This document shows positions 8,679 through 16,745 of a DNA stretch of 64,000 nucleotides, piece by piece. Positions within the stretch are counted from its first letter, which is position 1; each line of letters starts with the position of its first letter. A program made the translations under genes and the position numbers. Origin of the DNA: Hyphomicrobium sp. (GTDB lineage Bacteria; Pseudomonadota; Alphaproteobacteria; Rhizobiales; Hyphomicrobiaceae); assembly GCA_003987725.1 (NCBI GenBank), contig RXJH01000004.1, positions 241,372 through 305,371 on the forward strand, written 5' to 3'. Under the pieces are notes generated by a model. That model saw only the letters and a list, made by a program, of their open reading frames with translations. It had not been told where the DNA came from and searched no databases.

Positions 8679-8899
8679 GCGCGCAGAAGGCCGCTTCCCT
8701 GGCTTATGGCTTCTTTCAACGTTTGTTGGGCCATCTGCAGTTTTCGGATCATATCCTCGTAGTCAACGGCCGAATTCAAGGCTTCGGCGAGAAGATAATC
8801 AGCCTGCTGCACTTTAGCTTCGAGACGCGCAATGCGGGTTCGCGCATCGAATAGCTCGGCGGGCTCATTATTACTGACTGCGAGACTCCCAACGGTCAT
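8675..8899 (-). CDS. Small coiled-coil hypothetical protein
   Basis: A 74-residue protein. From about residue 18 it is a continuous heptad-like helix (ARTRIARLEAKVQQADYLLAEALNSAVDYEDMIRKLQ), suggesting a short coiled coil or helical dimer. The ATG at 8899 has GGGAG six bases upstream and is preferred over an extension to 8962. No signal peptide or membrane span. Function unknown. Confidence 0.6.
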   Translation of the reverse strand: MTVGSLAVSNNEPAELFDARTRIARLEAKVQQADYLLAEALNSAVDYEDMIRKLQMAQQTLKEAISQGSGLLRA

Positions 8900-9181
8900 G
8901 TCTGGCTCCCTATCCGGACGTTCACCCGGCAACGTGGGAGCAGTGCGAGGGTTCCCCCGCACGGTCGGGATGTACCGCTCAGCCAGCGGGGTTGATCCCT
9001 TCGCTATCGATGTGCGGCACCGCAGCGGTCAGCGCCGGTACGCAGCCCCGCCTCCCCTAAAGCTTCGTTGTCCACCAGAAAGCGGCCCACAATCTAGGAT
9101 GGAGCCATTTTTTCTATTGCATCCAATGCGAGCATATAGGACTTAAGTACTATCTTAGGTCGTGGGGTGGGCGAGGGGCAT

Positions 9182-10258
9182 ATGACAGCGCGAAGACGGA
9201 CGGCACTTATCACCGGCGTGGCCGGACAAGACGGATCGTACCTCGCACGTCTCCTCCTGCAGCAGGGTTATGAGGTTCACGGGATAAAGCGGCGGTCCTC
9301 GTCCTTCAATACGGAGCGCATCGACGATCTCTATTCCGATCCGCGGGAGCGGGTAACGCGCTTTCACCTCCACTACGGGGATTTGACGGATACGACGAAC
9401 GTCATCCGTCTCGTTCAGGAAATTCGGCCTGATGAAGTCTACAATCTCGCCGCGCAAAGTCATGTCGGCGTCAGCTTCGAAACGCCGGAATACACAGGCA
9501 ATGCCGATGCGCTGGGGACGTTGCGGTTGCTCGAGGCGATCCGCATTCTAGGACGTGCGGGTTCGACCCGCTTCTATCAGGCCTCGACGTCGGAACTTTA
9601 CGGCAGTGTCCACGAGACGCCCCAATCGGAGACGACACAGTTCTATCCGCGATCGCCATACGGCGTTGCCAAGCTCTATGCCTACTGGATTACGGTCAAT
9701 TACCGCGAGGCCTACGGGCTGCACGCCTCGAACGGCATTCTTTTCAATCATGAAAGTCCGGTCCGGGGCGAAACCTTCGTCACGCGCAAGATTACGCGCG
9801 GTGTGGCGGCAATCGAGAAGGGCGTGCAGCGCACGCTTTATCTCGGCAATCTCGATGCGAAGCGCGATTGGGGTCACGCCCGCGATTACGTCGACGGCAT
9901 GTGGCGCATGCTGCAGCAGGATGAGCCGGGCGATTATGTTCTCGCGACGGGCGAAACGCATTCCGTGCGCGAGTTCGTCGAACTCGCCTTTCAACGAGCA
10001 GGCCGGCTTCTCCGCTGGGAGGGCGCAGGTCCCGACGAAGTCGGGCGTGACGCGAAGAGCGGGAGAGTACTCGTGCGCGTCGATCCGGAATACTTTCGTC
10101 CGACGGAGGTCGATCTCTTGCTCGGCGATTCCTCGAAGGCCTTCGCCAAACTCGGTTGGCGGCACAAGACGACATTCGCCGAACTGGTCGCAGAGATGGT
10201 CGATGCCGATTTGCGTCTCGTCGATAGAGAGTATTGGCGCCTGGACCGGTCGGCCTAA
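9182..10258 (+). CDS. gmd: GDP-mannose 4,6-dehydratase
   Basis: A 358-residue NADP-dependent short-chain dehydrogenase/reductase that converts GDP-mannose to GDP-4-keto-6-deoxymannose. Visible motifs are the nucleotide site [16 protein letters not shown], the family loop [29 protein letters not shown], the catalytic STSELYG and [12 protein letters not shown] (YxxxK), and [16 protein letters not shown]. The ATG at 9182 has GAGGGGC two bases before it. The next gene encodes the following pathway step 17 bases downstream, so the pair forms an operon for GDP-L-fucose, presumably for surface polysaccharide. Confidence 0.96.
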   Translation: MTARRRTALITGVAGQDGSYLARLLLQQGYEVHGIKRRSSSFNTERIDDLYSDPRERVTRFHLHYGDLTDTTNVIRLVQEIRPDEVYNLAAQSHVGVSFETPEYTGNADALGTLRLLEAIRILGRAGSTRFYQASTSELYGSVHETPQSETTQFYPRSPYGVAKLYAYWITVNYREAYGLHASNGILFNHESPVRGETFVTRKITRGVAAIEKGVQRTLYLGNLDAKRDWGHARDYVDGMWRMLQQDEPGDYVLATGETHSVREFVELAFQRAGRLLRWEGAGPDEVGRDAKSGRVLVRVDPEYFRPTEVDLLLGDSSKAFAKLGWRHKTTFAELVAEMVDADLRLVDREYWRLDRSA

Positions 10259-10275
10259 GAGATCGCGATACGAAG

Positions 10276-11229
10276 ATGATTTACGATCTCTCGGGAAAAC
10301 GCGTGTTCGTTGCCGGTCATCGCGGAATGGTGGGTGGTGCCCTGTTGCGCCGGCTGCAACGCGAGCGTTGCGATCTGCTGACTGTTGGTCGCGAGCGCCT
10401 TGACCTTCTCGATCAGGCGGCCGTTCGCAGTTTCATGTTCGAGGCGCGGCCCGACGCCGTTATCATCGCCGCCGCCAAGGTCGGCGGCATTCAGGCGAAC
10501 AGCACTTACCCGGCAGAATTTCTTTACGAAAATCTCGCGATCGAAACGAATGTCATCCATTCCGCGTTTCGCGCGGGCGTGGAGAAGCTCGTATTTCTCG
10601 GGTCTTCTTGCATCTATCCGAAGTTCGCTCCGCAACCGATCCGTGAGGACGCTTTGCTCAGCGGCCCTCTCGAGCCCACCAACGATTGCTATGCCGTCGC
10701 GAAAATAGCCGGGCTGAAGCTGTGCGAAGCGTACCGTTCGCAATACGGGGCCGGTTTCATTTCCGTGATGCTGACCAATCTTTACGGTCCGGGCGACAGT
10801 TTTCATCTCGATACTTCGCACGTCATTCCGGCGCTTCTGCGCAAGGCGCACGAAGCCAAACTCAGCGGCGCTGCGACGGTTTCGATATGGGGCAGCGGCA
10901 CGCCTCGTCGCGAGTTTCTGTATGTCGACGATGCTGCGGACGCGATTGTGCATTTGCTGACGACATATTCCGGCGCACAGCACGTCAATATCGGCTCAGG
11001 CGAAGACATCACGATCCTGGAACTCATGAAACTGATCTGTCGAGTGGTCGGATTTGAAGGGAAGATCGTCACAGATCCTTCGAAGCCTGACGGGACTCCG
11101 CGCAAGCTTCTCGACGTTTCGCGTCTTTCAGCGAGCGGCTGGAGGCCACGCAAGCGTCTGAAGGAGGGTCTCGCAGAAACCTATGCATGGTATCTGCAAA
11201 ACGTCGAAGGCATGCTGCAAAGGGCGTGA
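10276..11229 (+). CDS. fcl: GDP-L-fucose synthase
   Basis: A 317-residue SDR epimerase/reductase that turns GDP-4-keto-6-deoxymannose into GDP-L-fucose. Motifs include the nucleotide site VAGHRGMVGGALLRRL, AAKVGGIQANSTYPAEFLYEN, the catalytic GSSCIYPKFAPQPI, NDCYAVAKIAGLKLCEAYRSQYG (YxxxK) and NLYGPGDSFHL. It follows gmd directly. The ATG at 10276 is used because it matches the family N-terminus; a frame reaching back into gmd exists but is not needed. Fucosyltransferases are not adjacent, although GT genes occur elsewhere in the window. Confidence 0.96.
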   Translation: MIYDLSGKRVFVAGHRGMVGGALLRRLQRERCDLLTVGRERLDLLDQAAVRSFMFEARPDAVIIAAAKVGGIQANSTYPAEFLYENLAIETNVIHSAFRAGVEKLVFLGSSCIYPKFAPQPIREDALLSGPLEPTNDCYAVAKIAGLKLCEAYRSQYGAGFISVMLTNLYGPGDSFHLDTSHVIPALLRKAHEAKLSGAATVSIWGSGTPRREFLYVDDAADAIVHLLTTYSGAQHVNIGSGEDITILELMKLICRVVGFEGKIVTDPSKPDGTPRKLLDVSRLSASGWRPRKRLKEGLAETYAWYLQNVEGMLQRA

Positions 11230-11268
11230 GAATTGCTCGATTGCCGACTTAAGCAAGCTTTGGCCCGC

Positions 11269-11463
11269 TTAAGCCGCGTCCATCACCAGGGCCTGGCGGA
11301 ATTTTGCTATGTCGCGCTCGCCTTGATCGGCGATGGCGCAGACACGCTGCACGACATCATCGGTCGAAAGCTCCGGAAAGCGGCTCCGCGTTTCTGCGAG
11401 AATCTCGCTTATGATGCGCGCGAGTTTTTTCAGTTCATCCGAAGTGTAGCACGTGGTCTGCAT
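11269..11463 (-). CDS. Small hypothetical protein
   Basis: A 64-residue soluble, mostly helical protein (TSDELKKLARIISEILAETRSRFPELSTDDVVQRVCAIADQGERDIAKFRQAL). The amphipathic helices and even charge distribution look like real coding sequence. The frame continues upstream to 11634 but composition changes, so the ATG at 11463 is preferred. It converges with fcl. No family recognised. Confidence 0.55.
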   Translation of the reverse strand: MQTTCYTSDELKKLARIISEILAETRSRFPELSTDDVVQRVCAIADQGERDIAKFRQALVMDAA

Positions 11464-11735
11464 GTCAATTCCAAGCCAAAGGAATGCCGGCCCGTCCGCA
11501 CCGGGCCGGCACACTAACAGAGCGGGGCTCAGGTGCCGCGCTCCGGAAGCGGCAACGCCGTCGATGACCGGCGGTTCCCTTCCCGCGTCATGGTGGCTGC
11601 AATAGGCACTTGGGGTGTGTCCGACGCGGCCCAATCTTTTGTCCGGTTGGCGCCTCCCTTACGTCGGGCTTGACCATCAGCACCCAAATCAGATTGCTTA
11701 CAGGATGCCGACAGCAGCATTCGTGCTGAGTAGTT

Positions 11736-11874
11736 GTTGCCCATGGATCTACATGGCAACCTCTACCCCAGAGGTTTGATCGGCCGCCGGCAGAACCGCG
11801 CCGTCCCCAAATGGTTCTGTCAAATGAGCGATAAGCTCAAAGAAGAGAGCGGCTTACATCGCCGCTCTCTTTTT
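11736..11874 (+). ncRNA. Candidate small RNA ending in an intrinsic terminator
   Basis: GTTGCC(C)ATG-gatcta-CATGGCAAC at 11736-11760 is a near-perfect hairpin. It shares three bases with a second perfect hairpin, AACCTCT-acccc-AGAGGTT at 11758-11776. About 70 bases later comes a terminator hairpin with a T run. The 5' end is unknown and I could not match it to 6S RNA, 4.5S RNA or tmRNA. It could instead be a leader element for the downstream small-protein genes, although the terminator argues against constant read-through. Confidence 0.35.
11844..11874 (+). terminator. Strong intrinsic terminator
   Basis: A ten-base perfect stem (AGAGAGCGGC / GCCGCTCTCT) with a seven-base loop, followed by TTTT C TTT. 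It lies 86 bases upstream of the next plus-strand gene and has no plus-strand coding gene shortly before it. Confidence 0.8.
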
Positions 11875-11959
11875 CTTTGTGCGGATCAATACGCAAATTC
11901 CCCGGAACCACGTTCATCGGGCGCCGTTCTCCTAGAAGAGTCGCTTGGAGGATCACGCC

Positions 11960-12187
11960 ATGGCGTTGGATCAACACCACGATTTCATCGATGATGCGGA
12001 TGAAGCTCTTGCGCGGCAGGAAGCGCGGCGCGTCACTTTGGTTGGCGTATGCGTTGCGTTCGTTCTCGGCATCGTGCTCGTTTCGGTTCTGATGTACGGG
12101 CGTATCCTGACCGACGATGCAGGGATTGTTTCGACATCGCCTGCGGCGCTTGTCGCTTCCGACGCTCCGAAGCCGAACACGCCTTAA
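11960..12187 (+). CDS. Small membrane protein
   Basis: A 75-residue single-span protein. An acidic N-terminus (ALDQHHDFIDDADEALARQEARR) is followed by one hydrophobic helix (VTLVGVCVAFVLGIVLVSVLMYG) and a short A/P/S-rich tail. The ATG at 11960 has GGAGG eight bases upstream. It is followed after 16 bases by a second single-span protein of similar size, so the two are probably co-transcribed. No family recognised. Confidence 0.65.
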   Translation: MALDQHHDFIDDADEALARQEARRVTLVGVCVAFVLGIVLVSVLMYGRILTDDAGIVSTSPAALVASDAPKPNTP

Positions 12188-12203
12188 CCGAGGAGAGACG
12201 AAC

Positions 12204-12413
12204 ATGGCGTTCTGGAGTGAAGGACGCAGCTTCGATGAAGCCGTCAGGCGAACCGACAATACGCTCAACGTGCTGGTGGTCGTGCTGCTCATCGCGTTCG
12301 CGATGTGCGCGAGCGCCTATTATTATGGGCAAATGAATCCGAGAGTCGCGCCTCAGACAACTAGCGGTCCTGCGGCTGCCGCTCAACATCCGGCGACGCA
12401 ACCAAATCCCTAG
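12204..12413 (+). CDS. Small membrane protein
   Basis: A 69-residue protein: a charged N-terminus (AFWSEGRSFDEAVRRTDNTLN), one membrane helix (VLVVVLLIAFAMCASAYYYG), then an A/P/Q/T-rich tail likely outside the membrane. AGGAGA lies well placed before the ATG at 12204. It is in probable operon with the preceding gene, which has the same layout (charged head, span, Pro/Ala tail), although the sequences do not align clearly. Function unknown. Confidence 0.68.
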   Translation: MAFWSEGRSFDEAVRRTDNTLNVLVVVLLIAFAMCASAYYYGQMNPRVAPQTTSGPAAAAQHPATQPNP

Positions 12414-12610
12414 TTGGCGAATCCTTGGCCGGGCAAAATTTCCCGGCGCGGTGCAACTTTTTGCAACGCTGGAAACGGCTGCTGATTGCGGCTGATCCGT
12501 GAACGCATGTTCAGCTTTCCCTGCATTTAAATACATTCTCGTAAGCGCACAAATTGCACGAATTTTCTCGTTAAAGATGGCTCTTGCTTCTAAAGCAATG
12601 GAGACATCCA

Positions 12611-12919
12611 ATGAGGAAAATTGCTCTCGGGTTTATTGCACTCAGCAGCATTCTGTTCACGACTGTGGCATCGGCAGAGCCGATGTTCCCGGCCGCTCCT
12701 GCATCTCAATCTGCATCCCAATCGATGGTTCAGAAAGCCTACTACTATCATCGCTGGCATCGCGGCTGGGGTCCTCGGTGGCGTGGACCGGGCTGGGGAT
12801 ATGGCTATGGTTACGGCTATGGATATCGCGGCTGCTATGGCGCGCGCCATCTCTGCGCGGAACGCTGGGGTTGGGGCGGTCCTGGGTTCCGCCGCTGCAT
12901 GTGGCGTCACGGCTGCTGA
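12611..12919 (+). CDS. Secreted four-cysteine mini-protein, Gly/Tyr/Trp-rich (paralogue 1)
   Basis: A 102-residue exported protein: signal peptide MRKIALGFIALSSILFTTVASA, an A/S/Q-rich stretch, a Tyr/Trp/His/Gly-rich middle (GWGYGYGYGYGYRG) and a C-terminal module with cysteines spaced C-x6-C-x13-C-x5-C that ends on the last cysteine. The same module, with CAxxW, GGPxF and CMxxxGC in the same places, occurs in the protein at 13253. The start has GGAGA six bases upstream and similar bases precede the paralogue. An intrinsic terminator follows at 12945-12974. The even cysteine number suggests two disulfides outside the cytoplasm. Function unknown. Confidence 0.75.
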   Translation: MRKIALGFIALSSILFTTVASAEPMFPAAPASQSASQSMVQKAYYYHRWHRGWGPRWRGPGWGYGYGYGYGYRGCYGARHLCAERWGWGGPGFRRCMWRHGC

Positions 12920-12944
12920 CTTGAATTAGGCTTCGTTCTTCACG

Positions 12945-12974
12945 GCCGGGAGGGGTCAGCCTCCCGGCTTTTTT
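12945..12974 (+). terminator. Intrinsic terminator
   Basis: GCCGGGAGG (12945-12953) pairs with CCTCCCGGC (12960-12968) across a six-base loop and is followed by six T. It lies 25 bases after the stop of the secreted four-cysteine gene. Confidence 0.88.
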
Positions 12975-13252
12975 GCGTGTAGACGTCGTCGATTGCCCTG
13001 CGCTTATGCAAACGCGCCGGAGCTGAATGTTTGTGACGTAACTGTGCCTCACCGAAGGACTTGATGACGCTGTTCGCAATCGAAGTGCAACTTCGCTGAA
13101 GCGTGCAGTGCGTCATGAAGCGCGGCTCAAAGGAGTTCGCTCGTGAACCCTATGTTCAGCGCAAAGTTTGGAAATTCGTTCTGTTGTCGAAACGACGTTA
13201 GAGTCGTGATGCTTCCAAGCAATCTTCGTGCTTTCAAGCAAGGAGACGCACA
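12975..13252. other. Intergenic region between the two cysteine-protein paralogues
   Basis: Together with the terminator, 333 bases separate the two paralogues. No credible frame was seen. The last 30 bases (CTTTCAAGCAAGGAGACGCACAATGAAGAAAAT) resemble the bases before paralogue 1, so the duplication probably included the ribosome binding region. A promoter should lie here, but no clear -35/-10 pair was found. Confidence 0.45.
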
Positions 13253-13522
13253 ATGAAGAAAATAGTGTTCGGGTTGATTGCGTGTGGCGTCGGCGTGGTT
13301 ACGACTTCCGCCGTTGCGGAGCCCAGTTTTACGAAGGTGCCACCCGTCCAATCGATGATTCAACGCACGCAGCATTTCGGCTGGCCGGACCGCCCGGGCG
13401 GTCCGGGTGGTTGGCCCACCTATGGTCCCAACAGTTGCGGTGCTGTGCAGGAGATGTGTGCCAATCAATGGCAAATCGGCGGCCCCTACTTTAGCGGTTG
13501 CATGGCGCAATATGGTTGTTGA
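13253..13522 (+). CDS. Secreted four-cysteine mini-protein (paralogue 2)
   Basis: An 89-residue exported protein with signal peptide MKKIVFGLIACGVGVVTTSAVA, a short Pro/Gly-rich middle (WPDRPGGPGGWPTYGP) and the same C-terminal module as the protein at 12611: C-x6-C-x13-C-x5-C, with CANQW, GGPYF and CMAQYGC aligned without gaps. It lacks the GYGYGY tract of its paralogue. AAGGAGA precedes the ATG at good spacing. Its own terminator follows at 13546-13583, so each paralogue appears to be an independent transcript. Confidence 0.75.
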   Translation: MKKIVFGLIACGVGVVTTSAVAEPSFTKVPPVQSMIQRTQHFGWPDRPGGPGGWPTYGPNSCGAVQEMCANQWQIGGPYFSGCMAQYGC

Positions 13523-13545
13523 ACGACGATAAGACGGAATTTCGA

Positions 13546-13583
13546 GGCCGGGAGGATATCGTCTTCCCGGCCTTTCCTTTTTT
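13546..13583 (+). terminator. Intrinsic terminator
   Basis: GGCCGGGA (13546-13553) pairs with TCCCGGCC (13565-13572); the run TTTCCTTTTTT follows. It resembles the terminator behind paralogue 1 (both use a GGCCGGGAGG arm), as expected if the terminator was duplicated with the gene. Confidence 0.82.
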
Positions 13584-13739
13584 GCCGCTGCTCACTGGCA
13601 TGATCTTTCGGCTGATGATTTTGGGCATCAGGTGAGCTAAAAGCGCGACGGGATCATTCTTGCAACGCGACGTACTTGGGAGGCCGACTCGCGCGTGTGC
13701 TACTCGGTTGATCCGGGGATCGTCCAGGGAGAGCGTGCG

Positions 13740-13853
13740 ATGCTTGAAGATTTAAAGATGGTCTTGGCGATCGGCGTGCCGATGGCGCTCGGCATCTATC
13801 TGATCTCGCTCCTCAGGAACGAGTCGCCGAGGAAAAAGCGAAAGGCCAAATAG
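13740..13853 (+). CDS. 37-residue single-span membrane protein
   Basis: A very short gene: MLEDLKMVLAIGVPMALGIY, continuing LISLLRNES and ending in a strongly basic PRKKRKAK tail. The central stretch is one membrane helix and the basic end should stay cytoplasmic. GGGAGA lies seven bases before the ATG. The stop codon lies in the loop of a ten-base-pair hairpin at 13838-13867. No homologue recognised; evidence is the ribosome binding site, composition and membrane topology. Confidence 0.5.
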   Translation: MLEDLKMVLAIGVPMALGIYLISLLRNESPRKKRKAK

Positions 13854-13867
13854 CGGAGGCCTTTCGC
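13838..13867. terminator. Bidirectional hairpin between converging genes
   Basis: GCGAAAGGCC (13838-13847) and GGCCTTTCGC (13858-13867) form a perfect ten-base stem; the ten-base loop contains the TAG stop of the 37-residue gene. The gene at 13878-14330 converges from the other side, its stop 11 bases away. T runs are short in both directions, so termination strength is uncertain. Confidence 0.6.
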
Positions 13868-13877
13868 TTTCGGCATT

Positions 13878-14330
13878 CTATTGCTTCGGCTGCGTCTTCG
13901 TCAGCTCGTTCCACTTGTCGCCGAGCTGTTTCTTGAGATCGTCGATCTTCTTCGAGGCTTCATCCGTCTTCGCCGTGAATGCGGCGCGAGCAGCCGTGTA
14001 GTCGGCATCCGGAATTTCAAACTCGGTCATGAACGGGCATCCGCCATGGCTGAGATTCGGTGCGCCGTAGCGTACGCGCGTCGTTGCCGGTTCGGCGCCC
14101 GGGCCGACCTTCATAATGACTGCGTCCTTTTCCAGATGGCACTTATCGCCCTTAGCGAGTTTCTTCATATCGACGGTGACGAATTTGCCGCCTTCGTTGA
14201 GCAACGTGACGTCTCGCGCGCTCGGCAGAAATGCGAGCTCGACTCCATTGTCCGCGTCAGCCGCGTGCGCCGAGAACGGGATTACCGCAAAGGCGGCAGC
14301 GATCAACGTATGCTTCAAATGCAATCTCAT
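13878..14330 (-). CDS. Exported hypothetical protein
   Basis: A 150-residue protein with a signal peptide (HTLIAAAFAVIPFSAHAADA). The mature part has two cysteines (DKCHLEKDAVIM and GGCPFMTEFEIPD) that could form one disulfide, beta-rich sequence up to about residue 105, and a charged C-terminal helix (FTAKTDEASKKIDDLKKQLGDKWNELTK). AGAGGA lies nine bases before the ATG. No family recognised. It is presumably periplasmic. Confidence 0.7.
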   Translation of the reverse strand: MRLHLKHTLIAAAFAVIPFSAHAADADNGVELAFLPSARDVTLLNEGGKFVTVDMKKLAKGDKCHLEKDAVIMKVGPGAEPATTRVRYGAPNLSHGGCPFMTEFEIPDADYTAARAAFTAKTDEASKKIDDLKKQLGDKWNELTKTQPKQ

Positions 14331-14398
14331 GGGAGGCTATCCTCTGGTTCAGAAGTGCAACGCGTGGTGACGTTTGCGGCAAACGCTTTGATCACGCT

Positions 14399-14698
14399 AT
14401 GTGTCCACAATGTGTAAGCTCGTTCCAAGTCCCCGAATTATCACCAGGGCCTGCAAAGTACACCGCCAATCGTGGCTATTATTGCCTCGGTTGTTGTCAT
14501 TCCGGTCATCTTTGGAACGGCAAACAACCGGAACACATTGGAATAGGCTCGAGTCGGCTTCAGGATTTATGCGGCAGATTGCGCGGTGCAACTTTTGCGG
14601 GCCATAGGGTAGCCAGGACAGCCTGGCAAAGGCGACCTATAAGCCTATCTAAAGGTGGACTCTACGGGGGAATCAGAGCCGCTTGGGTTCACTGTTGA
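14399..14698 (+). CDS. Doubtful zinc-ribbon-like open frame
   Basis: From ATG 14399 the frame begins MCPQCVSSF and continues to NRGYYCLGCCHSGHLWNGK, i.e. two CxxC pairs about 22 residues apart, as in zinc ribbons. After about residue 50 the sequence loses protein-like character and the frame runs 44 bases into the next gene. There is no ribosome binding site. It may be a chance frame or a decayed short gene. The rest of the 324 bases between 14331 and 14654 shows nothing else. Confidence 0.2.
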   Translation: MCPQCVSSFQVPELSPGPAKYTANRGYYCLGCCHSGHLWNGKQPEHIGIGSSRLQDLCGRLRGATFAGHRVARTAWQRRPISLSKGGLYGGIRAAWVHC

Positions 14699-14960
14699 AG
14701 AAGCTGAGGACATGATGATCCATTGGAAGCCTGTCGGAGAGTACGTCGAGCCCGATTGGGTGAAGCTGGGTACGGATTTGCCGCCGACGCTTTTTTGGCG
14801 TCCCAAGCACGGAGCCATTCTTGGCTATATTCGTGACGGCGAACTCTTCGATGCGAAGTGGTTGTATGTCTGCGACAGCAATAAGGTGTCGAACTTCTCA
14901 CCCATCAATCCGCCGGGCGATAACATTATCGATTTGGACGCTCATCGAGCCGGGGCCTGA
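14655..14960 (+). CDS. Hypothetical protein
   Basis: A 101-residue soluble protein (GESEPLGFTVEEAEDMMIHW ... PPTLFWRPKHGAILGYIRDGELFDAKWLYVCDSN). Aromatic-rich beta-strand-like sequence, no signal peptide. A GTG at 14655 is used; an alternative is ATG at 14712, preceded by GAGGAC, which would remove 19 residues. No family recognised. It ends about 100 bases before the convergent aldehyde dehydrogenase gene. Confidence 0.55.
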   Translation: MDSTGESEPLGFTVEEAEDMMIHWKPVGEYVEPDWVKLGTDLPPTLFWRPKHGAILGYIRDGELFDAKWLYVCDSNKVSNFSPINPPGDNIIDLDAHRAGA

Positions 14961-15020
14961 TCGCGATCCCGCTCGGCTGGTCTTTCAATTTTAGTGGAAT
15001 CCTTCCGCGTGAGCCTTGAA

Positions 15021-15052
15021 GAGCCACGCGCCGTCAACCTGGCGCGTGGCTC
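15021..15052 (-). terminator. Strong hairpin after the aldehyde dehydrogenase gene
   Basis: GAGCCACGCGCC (15021-15032) pairs perfectly with GGCGCGTGGCTC (15041-15052) over an eight-base loop, a 12-base stem located 12 bases past the dehydrogenase stop. No long T run follows on either strand, so it may protect the 3' end or terminate weakly in both directions. Confidence 0.6.
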
Positions 15053-15063
15053 GGCAATTCGGC

Positions 15064-16584
15064 TTAGAAGAATCCGAGCGCTTTCGGGCTGTAGCTCACC
15101 AGCAAATTCTTTGTTTGCTGGTAATGGTCGAGCATCATCTTGTGGGTCTCTCGCCCAATGCCCGATTGCTTGTAGCCGCCGAAAGCAGCGTGGGCGGGAT
15201 AAAGGTGGTAGCAGTTGGTCCAAACGCGTCCTGCCTGGATAGCGCGTCCGAAACGGTAGGCTCGCGTTCCGTTCCGCGTCCATACGCCCGAGCCAAGTCC
15301 GTAGAGCGTGTCATTGGCGATGGCGAGCGCTTCCTCGTCGTCCTTGAATGTCGTGACCGAGACGACGGGTCCGAAGATTTCCTCCTGAAAGACCCGCATC
15401 TTGTTGTGACCTTCGAGGATGGTCGGCTCGACATAGTAGCCGCTGGCAAGCTCTCCATCGAGGCTCGCGCGGTTGCCGCCAGCGAGCACTTTCGCGCCCT
15501 CATCCTTCCCAATATTGATGTACGAAAGGATCTTCTCCAATTGATCGTTGGACGCCTGGGCTCCGATCATCGTGGACGGATCGAGCGGATGGCCCTGCTT
15601 CACCCTCTTGGTGCGCGCGATCGCCCGTTCGATAAAGCGATCGTAAATCTTCTCATGAACGAGCGCGCGTGACGGGCAGGTACACACCTCTCCCTGGTTC
15701 AGCGCGAACATCGTGAAGCCTTCGAGGCACTTGTCGAAGTATTCGTCGTCCGCATCCATCACGTCTTCGAAGAAGATGTTCGGGGATTTGCCACCCAGCT
15801 CAAGGGTGCAGGGGATGATGTTCTCGGAGGCATACTGCATGATGAGACGGCCCGTCGTCGTCTCGCCCGTGAATGCAATCTTGGCGACGCGCTTGTTCTG
15901 CGCGAGAGGCTTGCCTGCCTCGATACCGAAACCATTGACGACGTTGAGGACACCCGGCGGCAGGATGTCACCGATAAGGTCCATCAAAACCATGATCGAC
16001 ATCGGCGTTTGTTCGGCAGGCTTCAGAACGACGCAATTTCCCGCTGCGAGCGCGGGCGCGAGTTTCCAGCATGCCATGAGCAACGGGAAGTTCCATGGGA
16101 TGATCTGGCCGACGACACCGAGCGGTTCATGAAAGTGATAGGCGACCGTGTCGTGATCAATCTCTGCGATGGAGCCTTCCTGCGCGCGCAGGCAGCCAGC
16201 GAAGTAGCGGAAGTGGTCGATCGCGAGCGGAACGTCGGCTGCCGTCGTCTCACGGATTGGCTTACCGTTGTCCAGCGTCTCCACCATAGCGAGGAGATTG
16301 AGATTGTTCTCCATCCGATCTGCGATTTTATTCAGGAGAGACGCGCGCTCAGCCGGCGAAGTGTTGCCCCATTTCTCACGCACGACGTGCGCGGTATCGA
16401 GCGCAAGCTCGATGTCTTCGGCGGTGGAGCGGGCAATTTCGCATAATGGCTTGCCCGAAATCGGCGTCAAATTGGTGAAGTACTGGCCTTTCACCGGGGC
16501 CACCCAGTTCCCGCCGATGAAGTTCTCATAGCGCGGGCGAATGCGGATTTTTTTCGAAAGCTCTTCGAGTGTCTGTTGAATCAT
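15064..16584 (-). CDS. NAD-dependent aldehyde dehydrogenase (ExaC/AcoD type)
   Basis: A 506-residue member of the ALDH superfamily oxidising an aldehyde to the acid with NAD. Motifs: [23 protein letters not shown], the nucleotide-site [23 protein letters not shown] (catalytic Glu), [16 protein letters not shown] (catalytic Cys), [13 protein letters not shown]. The C-terminus [16 protein letters not shown] is the signature ending of acetaldehyde dehydrogenases of the ExaC/AcoD group used in ethanol or acetoin metabolism. Upstream lies a regulator of the AcoR type and an inverted repeat at 16746-16763, so expression is probably induced by its substrate. Confidence 0.93.
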   Translation of the reverse strand: MIQQTLEELSKKIRIRPRYENFIGGNWVAPVKGQYFTNLTPISGKPLCEIARSTAEDIELALDTAHVVREKWGNTSPAERASLLNKIADRMENNLNLLAMVETLDNGKPIRETTAADVPLAIDHFRYFAGCLRAQEGSIAEIDHDTVAYHFHEPLGVVGQIIPWNFPLLMACWKLAPALAAGNCVVLKPAEQTPMSIMVLMDLIGDILPPGVLNVVNGFGIEAGKPLAQNKRVAKIAFTGETTTGRLIMQYASENIIPCTLELGGKSPNIFFEDVMDADDEYFDKCLEGFTMFALNQGEVCTCPSRALVHEKIYDRFIERAIARTKRVKQGHPLDPSTMIGAQASNDQLEKILSYINIGKDEGAKVLAGGNRASLDGELASGYYVEPTILEGHNKMRVFQEEIFGPVVSVTTFKDDEEALAIANDTLYGLGSGVWTRNGTRAYRFGRAIQAGRVWTNCYHLYPAHAAFGGYKQSGIGRETHKMMLDHYQQTKNLLVSYSPKALGFF

Positions 16585-16745
16585 AGACTCGCTCCCTGGA
16601 GATAAAGCGCGGATTTGCAGATGCGCAAAGTCCGCCGCTATTTTTTGCTTTTTGGAATGCAGTTGATTTCGATGCTATGGTGGCCGCCAATCTGCGGGCA
16701 CAATCGCCAAGCGTCACTATGGCTCAGCACGTAGCGCGGGGAACC

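Larger units (their letters stand above)
11464..11959. other. Gene-free stretch holding a possible structured RNA
   Basis: About 500 bases without a credible protein. The second half contains two adjacent inverted repeats (11736-11760 and 11758-11776) and ends in a strong intrinsic terminator at 11844-11874 on the plus strand. That terminator has no coding gene upstream of it on this strand for more than 600 bases. The remainder shows nothing recognisable. Confidence 0.45.

Noticed and set aside
16585-16745. Possible sigma54 -24/-12 promoter for the aldehyde dehydrogenase
   Set aside because: Two TGGC...GC candidates exist on the minus strand but the GG-GC spacing is 11 instead of 10 bases, and the adjacent regulator lacks the sigma54-contacting AAA+ domain.
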